Part shown: piece by piece, positions 34,388-44,889 of the stretch
How positions within the stretch are numbered: the first letter of the stretch is position 1
Layout of the letters: the number at the start of each line of letters is the position of its first letter
DNA from: Acidobacteriota bacterium
Lineage (GTDB): Bacteria > Acidobacteriota > Blastocatellia > RBC074
NCBI GenBank assembly: GCA_018268995.1
Contig: JAFDVL010000041.1
Location: 61,491-125,490 of the forward strand
DNA length: 64,000 nucleotides
Direction: 5' to 3'
The notes under the pieces: model-generated
The model's database searches: none
What the model saw: the letters and a program-made list of their open reading frames with translations, nothing else
What the model was told of the DNA's origin: nothing
Program-made: the position numbers and the translations under genes

Positions 34388-36583
34388 TTACGGCACAATC
34401 GTAAACTTCGTTGTCCGGCTGGCGCTGCCTTTATCCGTTCGTACAGCAACACGCATGTCATAATCCCCCGGTGCCAACGATTCCAAAGGCAGATTGCCGA
34501 CATACGGAAGCTTGCCGGATTCATTGGGCGCAGGCAGTTTCAGTGGGACTGATGCAATCACTTTCCCGCCTTGCGAAAGCTCCACGGTCAGCGCGGGGGC
34601 GAAAGTAGACCCCTTGGCCGGGTACACGGTGAAGAAAAAGCCGAGTTGTTTTGCTGCCTTGCTAATAGGCTCGCCCAAATTGGGATAGAGCAAAACATCG
34701 CCAAATAAAAATGGGCTATCCAGTTTCTGATCCTTGGCCAACTGCTCGCCACGCTTCACAAGGGTAATGCTGCTCAAACGCAACTTGTTTTCATTCGCAT
34801 CAGGCACGTCTATTGTGGCCTTGCGAATGCTGATTTTATTGGTCGGCAAATCATAGGCCGCCACTTCAATGTCAAAATGGCCGGGGGGCAAATCTTCTTC
34901 GCGGTAAAAAAGGATCAAGCCATTTTTCATTTTGGGCAACTGATCCAGCGGGCCGTCCAACGTGTAATGCGTACTGATTTTTCGCACGACCTGTTTGTTC
35001 TCATCTTTGACCAGGACAACGACACTGAAATCAGATCCGTAGGTCTTTTTAACTTTATCTTCTATGAACGAAAACGCATTTGCTGGCATTTCGACTGAGA
35101 AAGTCGTCCGACCAAGATGTGCAACTTCAGGGAAATTAAAACTGGCGGTCTTAATCGGAATCGAATTATCGCCGCGCCCCGCAGACAAAGCGGCCAGCGC
35201 GGGGGTTTCGTAATACAGCACAGGCGTTCCGCTGCCGACATTTACGGCGTAATAGCCTTTGCGCGATTGCAGGTCAGCACCACCGCGATTGAGCTTCACA
35301 TTGATAGTGCGAAACTTGCCATCGAAATTCTGATTCGTTGGCACATAGGTCATCATGTAATACGTGTTCAGATCTTCATCCACCTGCTTCAGCCGGGGCG
35401 CGATATTGTTCGTATCCCCGATAAATTGCCCGCCCGTTTCCTGCGCCAATTGCATCAACCCATTTTGCGGATTCAAATTGATCAGGTCTTCGTTGCGCTC
35501 TAATCCCGTGGTCAAGGGGCCGGAAGTTCTCATAGCACTATCCAGATTATCCATTCGCATCCGTGAACGATTATTGATTTCATCGCGGGAGGCAGCTGTC
35601 GTGCTTTCTGCACGCAGCCCGGCGGAATCAATCGTGTAGACGCTGACATTCGCTCGGTTAGCATTATTGATGACTGAACGAAATTGCTGACGCACGTTGG
35701 GCGGAATCACAGCTCCTTCCGAAAAAAACATCACGGCCTTGCGTCCCGGCAGACGTTGCATCGAACTAATGACCGCCATTAAGCCATTCACTGTTGCATA
35801 GCCCTGCTGATCGCGCTGCAACACATCGAAGGTTTCTTTGGTGCGGAGTTCCATTTGCTGGAATTGCAAATCCACCGATGCTGCACCAGCGGCAGAACCG
35901 GCTGAAGCGGCTGCCGCGCCACCACCCGAAGCCGCCTGAATTGCGCCCGCCACCGCAGCACTTGTCTGATTCATCATTTGGGCCTTGTCAGCAGTAACAA
36001 TCCCACCAGGCTGATCGAAGGTCGAAGAGGCCATGATGCCCGCACGATCAATCGCCTTGCGTATCAAGGCCGTTTGAGTGGTGTAATTTTGCAAGGTGCT
36101 CAGCCCCAGGTTGATCGAGAAAACCCCCATGTAACTTTCCTGCTGTTCGGCCTGTCCCAGATAGCTCATCGCAGCGGTGTGCGCCCGTTTGCGCGCATCC
36201 GTATTCAGCCGATCAAAGACCAAAGCCACTGCACTGATGCCCGTTTCGACATCGCGTGATTTTGTAGGGATCGGCTTGATCGGACTTGTACCGGTCGGTG
36301 TTACGGGAAGAGGTTCTTCAGTTTTCGTTGAAGAAGATGCGCTTTTCGTGATGAGACGAAAAGATTCGATTTGCTGCTTGACGCCATCTTCATAGACCTC
36401 AAAATCGCTGGCCTTTAAATCTCGAATCGGCTTGCCCTTTTTATCTTTGACAACAATATCCAGCGGAACTTCAGATGTCCCGATAGTCAATTTTTGTTCG
36501 CGTTCGGTGGATTGCGATTGTCCGAAAATTACTATCGTCAAGACAGTCATAACGACAACTGCCAAAAATACTACTTTTCGCAT
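34388..36583 (-). CDS. VWFA-related protein (acidobacterial type)
   Basis: About 731 residues. A signal segment (VVFLAVVVMTVLTIVIFGQ) is followed by the PLDIVVKDKKGKPIRDLKASDFEVYEDGVKQ block typical of acidobacterial VWFA-related proteins, then a von Willebrand A domain at about 115-420. The first MIDAS motif is degenerate (ALVFDRLNTDARKR instead of DxSxS), so metal binding is doubtful. The C-terminal half is beta-rich. An Ala/Gly-rich insert lies near 210-240. The ATG at 36583 is preferred over the GTG at 36595 because GAGGG lies 6 bases before it. Probably a surface or periplasmic adhesion-type protein. Confidence 0.85.
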   Translation of the reverse strand: MRKVVFLAVVVMTVLTIVIFGQSQSTEREQKLTIGTSEVPLDIVVKDKKGKPIRDLKASDFEVYEDGVKQQIESFRLITKSASSSTKTEEPLPVTPTGTSPIKPIPTKSRDVETGISAVALVFDRLNTDARKRAHTAAMSYLGQAEQQESYMGVFSINLGLSTLQNYTTQTALIRKAIDRAGIMASSTFDQPGGIVTADKAQMMNQTSAAVAGAIQAASGGGAAAASAGSAAGAASVDLQFQQMELRTKETFDVLQRDQQGYATVNGLMAVISSMQRLPGRKAVMFFSEGAVIPPNVRQQFRSVINNANRANVSVYTIDSAGLRAESTTAASRDEINNRSRMRMDNLDSAMRTSGPLTTGLERNEDLINLNPQNGLMQLAQETGGQFIGDTNNIAPRLKQVDEDLNTYYMMTYVPTNQNFDGKFRTINVKLNRGGADLQSRKGYYAVNVGSGTPVLYYETPALAALSAGRGDNSIPIKTASFNFPEVAHLGRTTFSVEMPANAFSFIEDKVKKTYGSDFSVVVLVKDENKQVVRKISTHYTLDGPLDQLPKMKNGLILFYREEDLPPGHFDIEVAAYDLPTNKISIRKATIDVPDANENKLRLSSITLVKRGEQLAKDQKLDSPFLFGDVLLYPNLGEPISKAAKQLGFFFTVYPAKGSTFAPALTVELSQGGKVIASVPLKLPAPNESGKLPYVGNLPLESLAPGDYDMRVAVRTDKGSASRTTKFTIVP

Positions 36584-36595
36584 TGGAACCCTCAC

Positions 36596-36945
36596 TCGGT
36601 TAACAGATTGGACGAATAACGCATATCATTATCGCGTACTTCATCAAAAAATCAAAAATAGATCGGCGATAGAGAAGCACCTTTTTATTTACCGAATTGA
36701 TTGTTTTCAGTGAATCTTTCTGCGGTTGAAACACCTTCCTCAAAGGCCATCGCATCATGATTCACATTCAAAGTTCGTGATTCCCGCTAATGGATCGGAA
36801 TCCACAGAAGTTTGTGGATATTTACAACACAACCAAAGCAGATTTTCAAAAAAACACTCAACGAATTTACCGATCCGGCAAAAACAATTCGCACCTGAAA
36901 GTGATGGTGCTGAAATAGTCCAAGGGAAAATAACAAAAGGTCATA
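36596..36945. other. Intergenic region without a convincing gene
   Basis: AT-rich sequence between two minus-strand genes. A short plus-strand frame (36726-37046) runs into the antisense of the hydrolase gene and has no family features. No terminator or promoter stands out. Confidence 0.5.
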
Positions 36946-38634
36946 TCAAACTACTGTCAGCAAATACCGCAGAAAGAGGAGGTATAAGCCCCAGGAGATT
37001 ATTGGATGCACAGGAAATTGCTGCTGCAACCAATAACCAATCATAAAAAGTACGACGAGAATAACCAGCCATACCAGCGCACAAAGTCTTGATCCCCACA
37101 CGAGAATCCCATGTGGCGTTTCTGTTAAGAGTGAAGGGTCAATATCTACTTTGCCTTGAAGTATAAATTTTGCCAGCGACTCATGATTGCTTTTTCTGAT
37201 GGCTGCGTCATGTCGCCCTTTGAAAAATCGCTTTTCTTGCTCGTACTTATTGGCAGCATTATCAATGAAACCGTCGAAGCCGCCGCTGCCAATATCGTTC
37301 CATCTCTTCTTGTCAAAAAACTTGGGGAAGATGGCCACAACCCAATCTGCGGACGCCAGATCATTTCTGAGTTTTTCGGTCCGTTCTTCTCTGTCAATAA
37401 TCTGATCCCAGGGATACCCACTGGGAACCACGCTTCCCGCAAAACTGACGTTGTGGAATCTCAGCGATTTACATCTTTCCAGCGCACTAGCTGCCAGATA
37501 AGTACCATTACTATGGCCGATAAAGCTGACTTTAGTCTTTGAGTCAGGGTATTCAGCAATATACTCAGTGTACTTATCAATAAACCAACGGACATGTACT
37601 TGGCGAGACTTTAACAAAAGAAAACCAATAATTGGGAAGTATCCATACCTCGCGGTTACCACGATTGGTTTGTCTAACTTTAATTCTTGAGCTTTACTGT
37701 CGAGGATTTGTCGGATAGCGGCTGTCCAACCGCCAAAATCACGAATGCCATGCATGATGAAAACGATATGGGCCATTCTCGGATTGAGCTGAACACAATC
37801 ATAGCGTCTTTTTAGCGCCGCAATGGAATGTAATAAGGCTTCATTAAATTTTTCCCGATTTTGCTCGCCAATCTGCGGGTCGCTGAGCCGTAGGAGCGTC
37901 GAATGATTGGCCCCCTGGATAGGGATAATAATAAAGTTTTTATGCGTTTCCAGGTCTTTATTATCATCTTTTGCTACAAATTCATCCTCTGTGCCTAATA
38001 ACTGTATCACTGGGGCAAGTTGATCAGAATATTCCCTCGCCAAGTTCACCCATTGAATGCGAAGGTCAGCAACAAATGGGGAACCGCGCTCTATCTCTTT
38101 CAAGAACTTCTCCACGGGGAAAAGGCGCATCAGCAGCAGGAGCAGTCGTGATAACAAAAATCTAAACCAGTTCATGTGCTTGGGCTTTATCTCTAGCGAC
38201 CAACCGCGATTCATCCCCGCGATCAAAATAATTCGATCAACTCGTCGCACCCAGTCATGGTTAGGTGTTTTACGCTCGTACGCTGGGCGATCTTCAGTGC
38301 TCCCCCACCCCCAGACATAGGCTTTTCTAACGAGAAGCGCGCCACTACTGTAACCGATTAAAATTATCTTCCTATAGGGAGTGCCGTCATCAGCTTTCTT
38401 TTTGTCAGCACTACGGATTAGCTCTTCAATGTCTCCTGCAATTTCAAAGGGCGAGGTATTCTTGAACCTATCTAAATTGTATCGAGGTTTCAATATATCA
38501 GCATCCTTCAGCTTTATTTTGATTTCCCTTTCAATGCTTGCCAGTTTTCTAGCGTTACTCTTATAGCCATGAACGAGGACGACTAATTCTCGTGATTCTC
38601 CATTTTTGTCGATTGCATGAGTTTTTTTTGGCAT
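36946..38634 (-). CDS. Double alpha/beta-hydrolase with C-terminal membrane anchor
   Basis: 562 residues holding two hydrolase modules. Module 1 (about 15-280): oxyanion segment VLVHGYKSN, nucleophile GYSSG (S96), a candidate acid D217 (GTEDEF) and His H244 (GANHSTL). Module 2 (about 288-500): IMHGIRDFGGW, nucleophile GHSNG (S375) and a candidate His H484 (NHESL). Residues about 510-562 form one or two hydrophobic membrane segments. Base composition is visibly more AT-rich than the flanks, which may mean transfer. The ATG at 38634 has GAGGTGG upstream; a longer frame to 38700 lacks similarity. Substrate unknown; a lipid or ester is plausible. A defence or effector role is possible but unsupported. 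Confidence 0.75.
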   Translation of the reverse strand: MPKKTHAIDKNGESRELVVLVHGYKSNARKLASIEREIKIKLKDADILKPRYNLDRFKNTSPFEIAGDIEELIRSADKKKADDGTPYRKIILIGYSSGALLVRKAYVWGWGSTEDRPAYERKTPNHDWVRRVDRIILIAGMNRGWSLEIKPKHMNWFRFLLSRLLLLLMRLFPVEKFLKEIERGSPFVADLRIQWVNLAREYSDQLAPVIQLLGTEDEFVAKDDNKDLETHKNFIIIPIQGANHSTLLRLSDPQIGEQNREKFNEALLHSIAALKRRYDCVQLNPRMAHIVFIMHGIRDFGGWTAAIRQILDSKAQELKLDKPIVVTARYGYFPIIGFLLLKSRQVHVRWFIDKYTEYIAEYPDSKTKVSFIGHSNGTYLAASALERCKSLRFHNVSFAGSVVPSGYPWDQIIDREERTEKLRNDLASADWVVAIFPKFFDKKRWNDIGSGGFDGFIDNAANKYEQEKRFFKGRHDAAIRKSNHESLAKFILQGKVDIDPSLLTETPHGILVWGSRLCALVWLVILVVLFMIGYWLQQQFPVHPIISWGLYLLFLRYLLTVV

Positions 38635-38639
38635 GTTCC

Positions 38640-38956
38640 ACCTCGATAATTTTGACAAAGCGAAATCTTGAATGCACTTCAATGTGGGCCTTACTCCCAA
38701 AGGGACAGCACCAACCGATGAGTGTCATAGTCAACCAACTTCTAAGCTGGTTCGAATTGAATTGATGAAGTGCTCGCGCCGTCGAAGCCACCAGTTGCCT
38801 GAGTAAATCGCTGGCTGACTGCGTGCTGTTATCGTGCAGGACAGGCGAAAGTGTACGCCTGATGTAACAGCGAGGCAAGCGTTAGCCGGACATTGATTCT
38901 TGTGGTTATTCTTTGCACTGAGGTAACATGACTGCGTCATCAACCCAAGCAACGCT
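38640..38956. other. Intergenic region between divergent genes
   Basis: No gene recognised. The stretch carries short imperfect repeats and, near 38866-38888, a GCAAGCGTTAGCC end reminiscent of integron attC sites, without the matching left half. It could be a relic of a mobile element linked to the AT-rich hydrolase gene. Confidence 0.3.
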
Positions 38957-40174
38957 ATGAAGTATTCTCGCTATTTTGCATTCCTCACCATAGTTACCTT
39001 CGCAACGCTGCTGCCAAGCTGTTCTTTGCCTGCGACATCTTCAGCACCAGCAGAGAATGCGCGGACTCCGCTTTCTGTGTCACTCGATACTTATTTGCTG
39101 GCAGAGTATGCACCTGCCGATGGTTTTGATTTCGCGTTTGGCGATCCAGATGGCAAAGGTGATTACACCGACAAAGCCACGGGCAAGCGATTCAGCGGAT
39201 GGTACATTGCCACGAAATTCGCGGAGCAATACAGCCTTGGCATTCACCCTGGCGAAGACTGGAATGGCAGTGGCGGCAAAAACACGGACCTGGGGCAACC
39301 AGTTTATGCAGTGGCGAATGGCCGCGTCGTCTTTGCCGAAAGCTGTGGCAAGCCGTGGGGCAACGTCATCGTCATCGAACACGTTTTTTACGAAAACCAC
39401 GAGAAGAAAAAGATTCGCTCGGTCTATGCGCATCTGTTGGAAATCAAAGTTCGGGCGGGCGATGAAGTGAAACGACGGCAGGTCATTGCCGCTATCGGAC
39501 AAGACCCTGACAAAACCTACGATGCACATTTGCATCTGGAATTGCGCTGGGACGAGACGCTGACCCCGAATTACTGGCCGTCCAGCAATGGCAAAGATCA
39601 GGCGTGGGTGCGCGAGTATTACGCCGAACCCTCCAGCTTTATTTCTGCGCATCGCAAATTATTTGTGCCACAAACCGAAGAAACGCTGGTCTTGGTGGAT
39701 CAGGATAGCTACAAAATGCGCCTGTACCAGCAAGGCAAAAAACAGGGCGAATATGATGTCAGCTTTGAGCAGGCCAAGGGACAGAAACGCGTGCAGGGCG
39801 ACAACAAAACGCCAAAGGGAATGTATTTCGTCACGAACAAACATCGCGGCAAATTTGATGGCCCGTATGGTGGTTATTACGGCGGGCATTGGATCAAGGT
39901 GAATTATCCAAATCGCTACGACGCCGAACGAGGAAAAGCCGAGAAACTCCTGACCGCAGAACAAGCAGCAACAATCAGTAAAAACTGGGCAGCCCGTGCG
40001 CCAACACTGGAAAGCACAAAACTCGGTGGAGGAATCGGCTTTCACGGCTGGATCAAAGAATGGGAGAACGACGGGCCACGTCATCTCTCCTGGGGATGTG
40101 TCGTCATGCACATCTTCGACATCAGCAAATTGTTCGATCAAATCCCACCGGGAGCGATGGTGGTGATTTTCTAA
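38957..40174 (+). CDS. Lipoprotein: M23 peptidase fused to L,D-transpeptidase
   Basis: 405 residues. A lipoprotein signal ends in the lipobox LLPSC (C22). An M23 (LytM-type) domain spans about 75-225: its zinc ligands are the His and Asp of HPGEDWNG and the histidines of the late HLHLE motif. A YkuD L,D-transpeptidase-like domain follows at about 235-405, with HGWIKEW and the catalytic Cys in SWGCVVMH. One domain would cut peptide cross-links and the other form 3-3 links or attach proteins, so it should act on peptidoglycan from the outer membrane or periplasm. Such a fusion is uncommon. The next gene starts 8 bp later. Confidence 0.85.
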   Translation: MKYSRYFAFLTIVTFATLLPSCSLPATSSAPAENARTPLSVSLDTYLLAEYAPADGFDFAFGDPDGKGDYTDKATGKRFSGWYIATKFAEQYSLGIHPGEDWNGSGGKNTDLGQPVYAVANGRVVFAESCGKPWGNVIVIEHVFYENHEKKKIRSVYAHLLEIKVRAGDEVKRRQVIAAIGQDPDKTYDAHLHLELRWDETLTPNYWPSSNGKDQAWVREYYAEPSSFISAHRKLFVPQTEETLVLVDQDSYKMRLYQQGKKQGEYDVSFEQAKGQKRVQGDNKTPKGMYFVTNKHRGKFDGPYGGYYGGHWIKVNYPNRYDAERGKAEKLLTAEQAATISKNWAARAPTLESTKLGGGIGFHGWIKEWENDGPRHLSWGCVVMHIFDISKLFDQIPPGAMVVIF

Positions 40175-40181
40175 GGATACA

Positions 40182-41972
40182 TTGAAGCCGATGAAAAGCA
40201 GTGCCTTCATCAATTCACAGATCCGCGCCGTTGCCTGGTTCGGATATTTCGCGTTCGCCACAATTGTGACAGCGATTGCACAACCTATCGCGCTGAATGA
40301 ACGGGTCTTGGTGGTTTACAACGCCAATGTTCCCGACTCAATTGCCGTGGCTGATCATTACCTTGCCAAACGCAGCATTCCCACAGCAAACAAATGTGCG
40401 ATTAGCCCGTCTGACTCGGTGGCCGTTGATTGGTATAACTTTGATCGAACCATCAAAACGCCCATCAAAACCTGCTTGAATTCGATTGGCAGAGATCGAA
40501 TTTTATACATCGTCTTTGCGTATCAAACGCCCTTTCGATTGCTGGAAGTGCCGACTGAATCGGGCTATGAATTGCGGTCGGTAGATCAATTTATTGCCGA
40601 CATTTGGAATGATCAGGTGCAGGACATCTCCACGATTCAGTACCACGATTATTATGCGGCGACACAAAGTCAGGGCAATTTTTATCCGCCCTTTCTTTCC
40701 CTGGCCGAGTATCGGAATCAGGCCAATCATCAGACGCTCAATTCAGTTTGGCGACTGGATGCGGCAACACCCGAAATTGCCAGGGGATTAGTTGATAAAG
40801 CCGTCCAGACCGAGGCTAACAGGTTACAGGGGCAAACCTGCATTGATCGTAGATTTGGCAGTGTCAACGCCCTGGAAGACTGGAATTATGGCGCTGGCGA
40901 TTGGGATTTGTTCCGTGCGGCTGACTTCGCCCGAAAAGCGGGGCTAACCGTGACAGAAGATGAAAATGAGGCTGAATTCGGAACTGCGCCTGCGCCCATC
41001 CGATGCGATAATGCTACGTTGTATGCAGGCTGGTATTCTTACAACAATTACAATGATGCCTTTACTTGGACACCCGGCGCGATTGGTTTTCACCTTGATA
41101 GCGGCTCTGCAATAGATCCGCGCAGCGGTGCCAATTGGTCAGCCAACGCCCTGAAACAAGGCATCACAGTGACCAGCGGTGCCGTCAACGAGCCATATTT
41201 GGAGGGACTGCCCCACGCGGATGGAGTTTTCAGAGACCTCTTTGCCGGAGCCAACGTCGGGGACGCCTTTTTGCGGAACACCGCATTTTTGCAGTGGATG
41301 GTGATCAACATCGGCGACCCGTTGTATCGGCCTTTTCCAAATGGTCTCGCGCCTTTCAATGCTGCAACGTACAAACAAGACACGCTCGAACTAAATCCGC
41401 AATTTGTCGTGGGAGGCAAATCAAGCATGGCAACCATCACTCTGGCCACGCCTGCACCTTCCGGCGGAACAGAAGTAAAGCTGACCAACAACCGACCTGA
41501 AGCAGCCTCACTTCCCGAAAAGATCATCATTCCAGCAGGTGAGTCAAAAGCAACATTTTCAATCAAGACACAGGCAACAACGTATTATCAGGCTCCGGTC
41601 ATTTCAGCCGCGTTTGGCGAGAAGACGATTCGGAACACCTTAGGAATGGGGCCGCTGCTGGCTGCAATAAAGGTGAGCCGCCCAATCGTGGCCGGGGGAG
41701 TTGCTACGACCGGAACCATTCAGTTAAATGATTTTGCTCCCAGCGGTGGGGCGCGGATTTCCATGATCAGCGATACACCTTCGGTGCTTCAATTGGAGAG
41801 CGTTTTCGTCCCGGAGGGAAAGGCCAAAATCACCTTTGCATTCACGCCTCAGACTGTTGCAGCAAACACAACGATCTTGATTTCCGCTTCGCTGGATGGG
41901 GTAAAAGAAACTGTGCCAATCACGATTGCCCCCACGAATCGCCGCGCCGTTGCCAACCGAAAAGCAAAGTAG
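40182..41972 (+). CDS. TIGR03790 family secreted protein
   Basis: About 596 residues. After a signal peptide (ending near TAIAQ) comes the TIGR03790 block: NERVLVVYNANVPDSIAVADHYLAKRSIP, with the long central domain to about residue 400. Two Ig-like beta domains follow (about 410-490 and 500-590). The family is found mainly in Acidobacteriota, Planctomycetota and relatives and has no known activity. The TTG at 40182 has AAGGA 4 bases upstream, and an ATG 9 bases later is an alternative. Tight spacing after the M23/L,D-transpeptidase gene suggests one operon and a cell-surface role. Confidence 0.82.
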   Translation: MKPMKSSAFINSQIRAVAWFGYFAFATIVTAIAQPIALNERVLVVYNANVPDSIAVADHYLAKRSIPTANKCAISPSDSVAVDWYNFDRTIKTPIKTCLNSIGRDRILYIVFAYQTPFRLLEVPTESGYELRSVDQFIADIWNDQVQDISTIQYHDYYAATQSQGNFYPPFLSLAEYRNQANHQTLNSVWRLDAATPEIARGLVDKAVQTEANRLQGQTCIDRRFGSVNALEDWNYGAGDWDLFRAADFARKAGLTVTEDENEAEFGTAPAPIRCDNATLYAGWYSYNNYNDAFTWTPGAIGFHLDSGSAIDPRSGANWSANALKQGITVTSGAVNEPYLEGLPHADGVFRDLFAGANVGDAFLRNTAFLQWMVINIGDPLYRPFPNGLAPFNAATYKQDTLELNPQFVVGGKSSMATITLATPAPSGGTEVKLTNNRPEAASLPEKIIIPAGESKATFSIKTQATTYYQAPVISAAFGEKTIRNTLGMGPLLAAIKVSRPIVAGGVATTGTIQLNDFAPSGGARISMISDTPSVLQLESVFVPEGKAKITFAFTPQTVAANTTILISASLDGVKETVPITIAPTNRRAVANRKAK

Positions 41973-42069
41973 CAGCAAGCCTGTACAGCCTTTGCCTGTC
42001 GTCGTATGATCTGGCTTCAAATTTTGCACTTCACCCAAGACGAAAATTCTAACAATCGGAGAAAACACG

Positions 42070-43439
<1,370 letters not shown>

Positions 43440-43440
<1 letters not shown>

Positions 43441-44540
43441 TGCAATCAGATCATCGCCCTCTTCTTGATTTCGACCCGACACTCGATCCGGCAACGCCGA
43501 TTGAGTGTTTGGGCGAAGTTACAATTCCTTCCGGCATCGTCCTTGTGATTGATACAGGTCAACTCGATTTCTGGAGCCACGACCGCGCGCCCATCCTTGA
43601 AGAGGGAACAATGGAAGATCAACGTATCGAAGAGATCATAAATAGCTGCGTTGATCTGAAGATTGTAGGTGCGGATGCAATCGCGGCGGGGCAAACTTTT
43701 CATCGTCAGTGGGACCCGCGCTTTCTCTACGACATTCCAGCCAATGGTATTGAGAAGATGCGAGGTTTATTTTCTGAGTGCCTGCAAGGAAAGCAATTGG
43801 ATGCGGCAATACAGGAAATGCCCGCGCGCGTGTCTCATCGTCAGCGTGTTGATCTCGCGTTGGAGTGGGGCAAAGGACAGGGCGAAATTCAGTATCACGG
43901 TGTACCAGCAATAGTCGCAAACGGACTGCCGCAGAATCAGGCGATGAAGGTTTATGGTGTACGAATGAATGAGCCGCGTCATCGGTATCGCTGGCGTTGG
44001 GTATGGCTAGAAGTACAGTCAGGATCGCCTACAACAAAAAGCGAAGAAGTAGGTGTGGTGGGCGTGGATCGTGCGCGCCTAATGTTTACGGATGTGGATG
44101 CGTTAGGGCAATGGGAACATGAAATGCCTTTAGACGAACAGGCTGATTATGTTTTTTGGGGAAGAGATGCTGCTGTTGTAGCCAAAACAACACGCGCACC
44201 AAAACAAGCCGAAGGATATGGCTGGATAGATTTGTCAGTGGAAGAAGCCGTCGAGCGCGGAACAAAAGTAGAAGAGTACTGCGAAAAGCATGGGCTAAGA
44301 ATCGCTGCCGATTTCAGACCTCATTCGCATCACTACGAAGTAATGAAGCAAGTCCGCGCTACGCCTACAGAATCAGGCGTGATTGAAGTTGGTGGCGCGA
44401 AGATGTGTGTGTTTATGACGTCATGGGGAGATGGAATATTTCCCGTATTTGCTGACAGAGATCAGACAGGGCAATTGTTGCGACTGCGAATTGATTTGGG
44501 GAATGAGCAGCAGGTGCAAATTCTCGATTCACTAAACTAA
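43440..44540 (+). CDS. Uncharacterised protein with DUF4241-like C-terminus
   Basis: 366 residues without signal peptide or membrane segment. The ATG shares its A with the stop of the Gfo gene (TAATG), supporting this start. The C-terminal segment MTSWGDGIFPVFADRDQTG resembles the WGDGxYPVxWxxDxxG pattern of DUF4241 proteins, some of which are predicted immunity proteins; no toxin is seen nearby. A DLSVEEAVERGTKVEEYCEKHG stretch is helical. I do not assign a function. Base use is like the following small gene. Confidence 0.6.
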
Positions 44541-44547
44541 CTGCACA

Positions 44548-44889
44548 ATGCCTCGACGCAAAATCTCGCAAAATACGTTACTGTCCCTGGATGGATTATC
44601 ACCAAATGTGATTGCCAATTTAGAGGCTATGAAATCACTTGCAGAAGGTGAATTACGCACCATCCTGCTGGAAGTAGTTCCAGCGCGAACTCAAAGGCAA
44701 ATCAGTCGCTTGTTGCAAAAACAACAAGCAGAGGCTTTGACAAAACAAGCACAAGAAAAATTGGCGGAGCTACAACAGCAAGCAGATTTGGTCATGCTGC
44801 GCAAAGCTTACGCAGCTTCATTACTGCATTTTCGCGGGTATCAACTGCCACCGCTGGAAGAGCTTCGTAAGCAAACACCATGCAACTAA
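44548..44889 (+). CDS. Small uncharacterised coiled-coil protein
   Basis: 113 residues, highly charged and Gln-rich. Residues 55-90 should form a coiled coil (RQISRLLQKQQAEALTKQAQ and following). It lies 7 bp after the DUF4241-like gene and its last 10 bases overlap the start of matB, so translational coupling is likely. No family recognised. Confidence 0.6.
   Translation: MPRRKISQNTLLSLDGLSPNVIANLEAMKSLAEGELRTILLEVVPARTQRQISRLLQKQQAEALTKQAQEKLAELQQQADLVMLRKAYAASLLHFRGYQLPPLEELRKQTPCN

Noticed and set aside
34388..36583. Functional metal-binding VWA domain
   Set aside because: The first MIDAS motif is not DxSxS, so only the fold, not metal-dependent adhesion, can be supported.
36726..37046. 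106-codon plus-strand reading frame
   Set aside because: It runs antisense into the hydrolase gene, has no ribosome site or family motif and an atypical composition.
38866..38888. Integron attC-like end (GCAAGCGTTAGCC)
   Set aside because: The core fits GTTRRRY only partly, no matching left core or long imperfect stem was found, and the orientation does not fit the neighbouring minus-strand gene.
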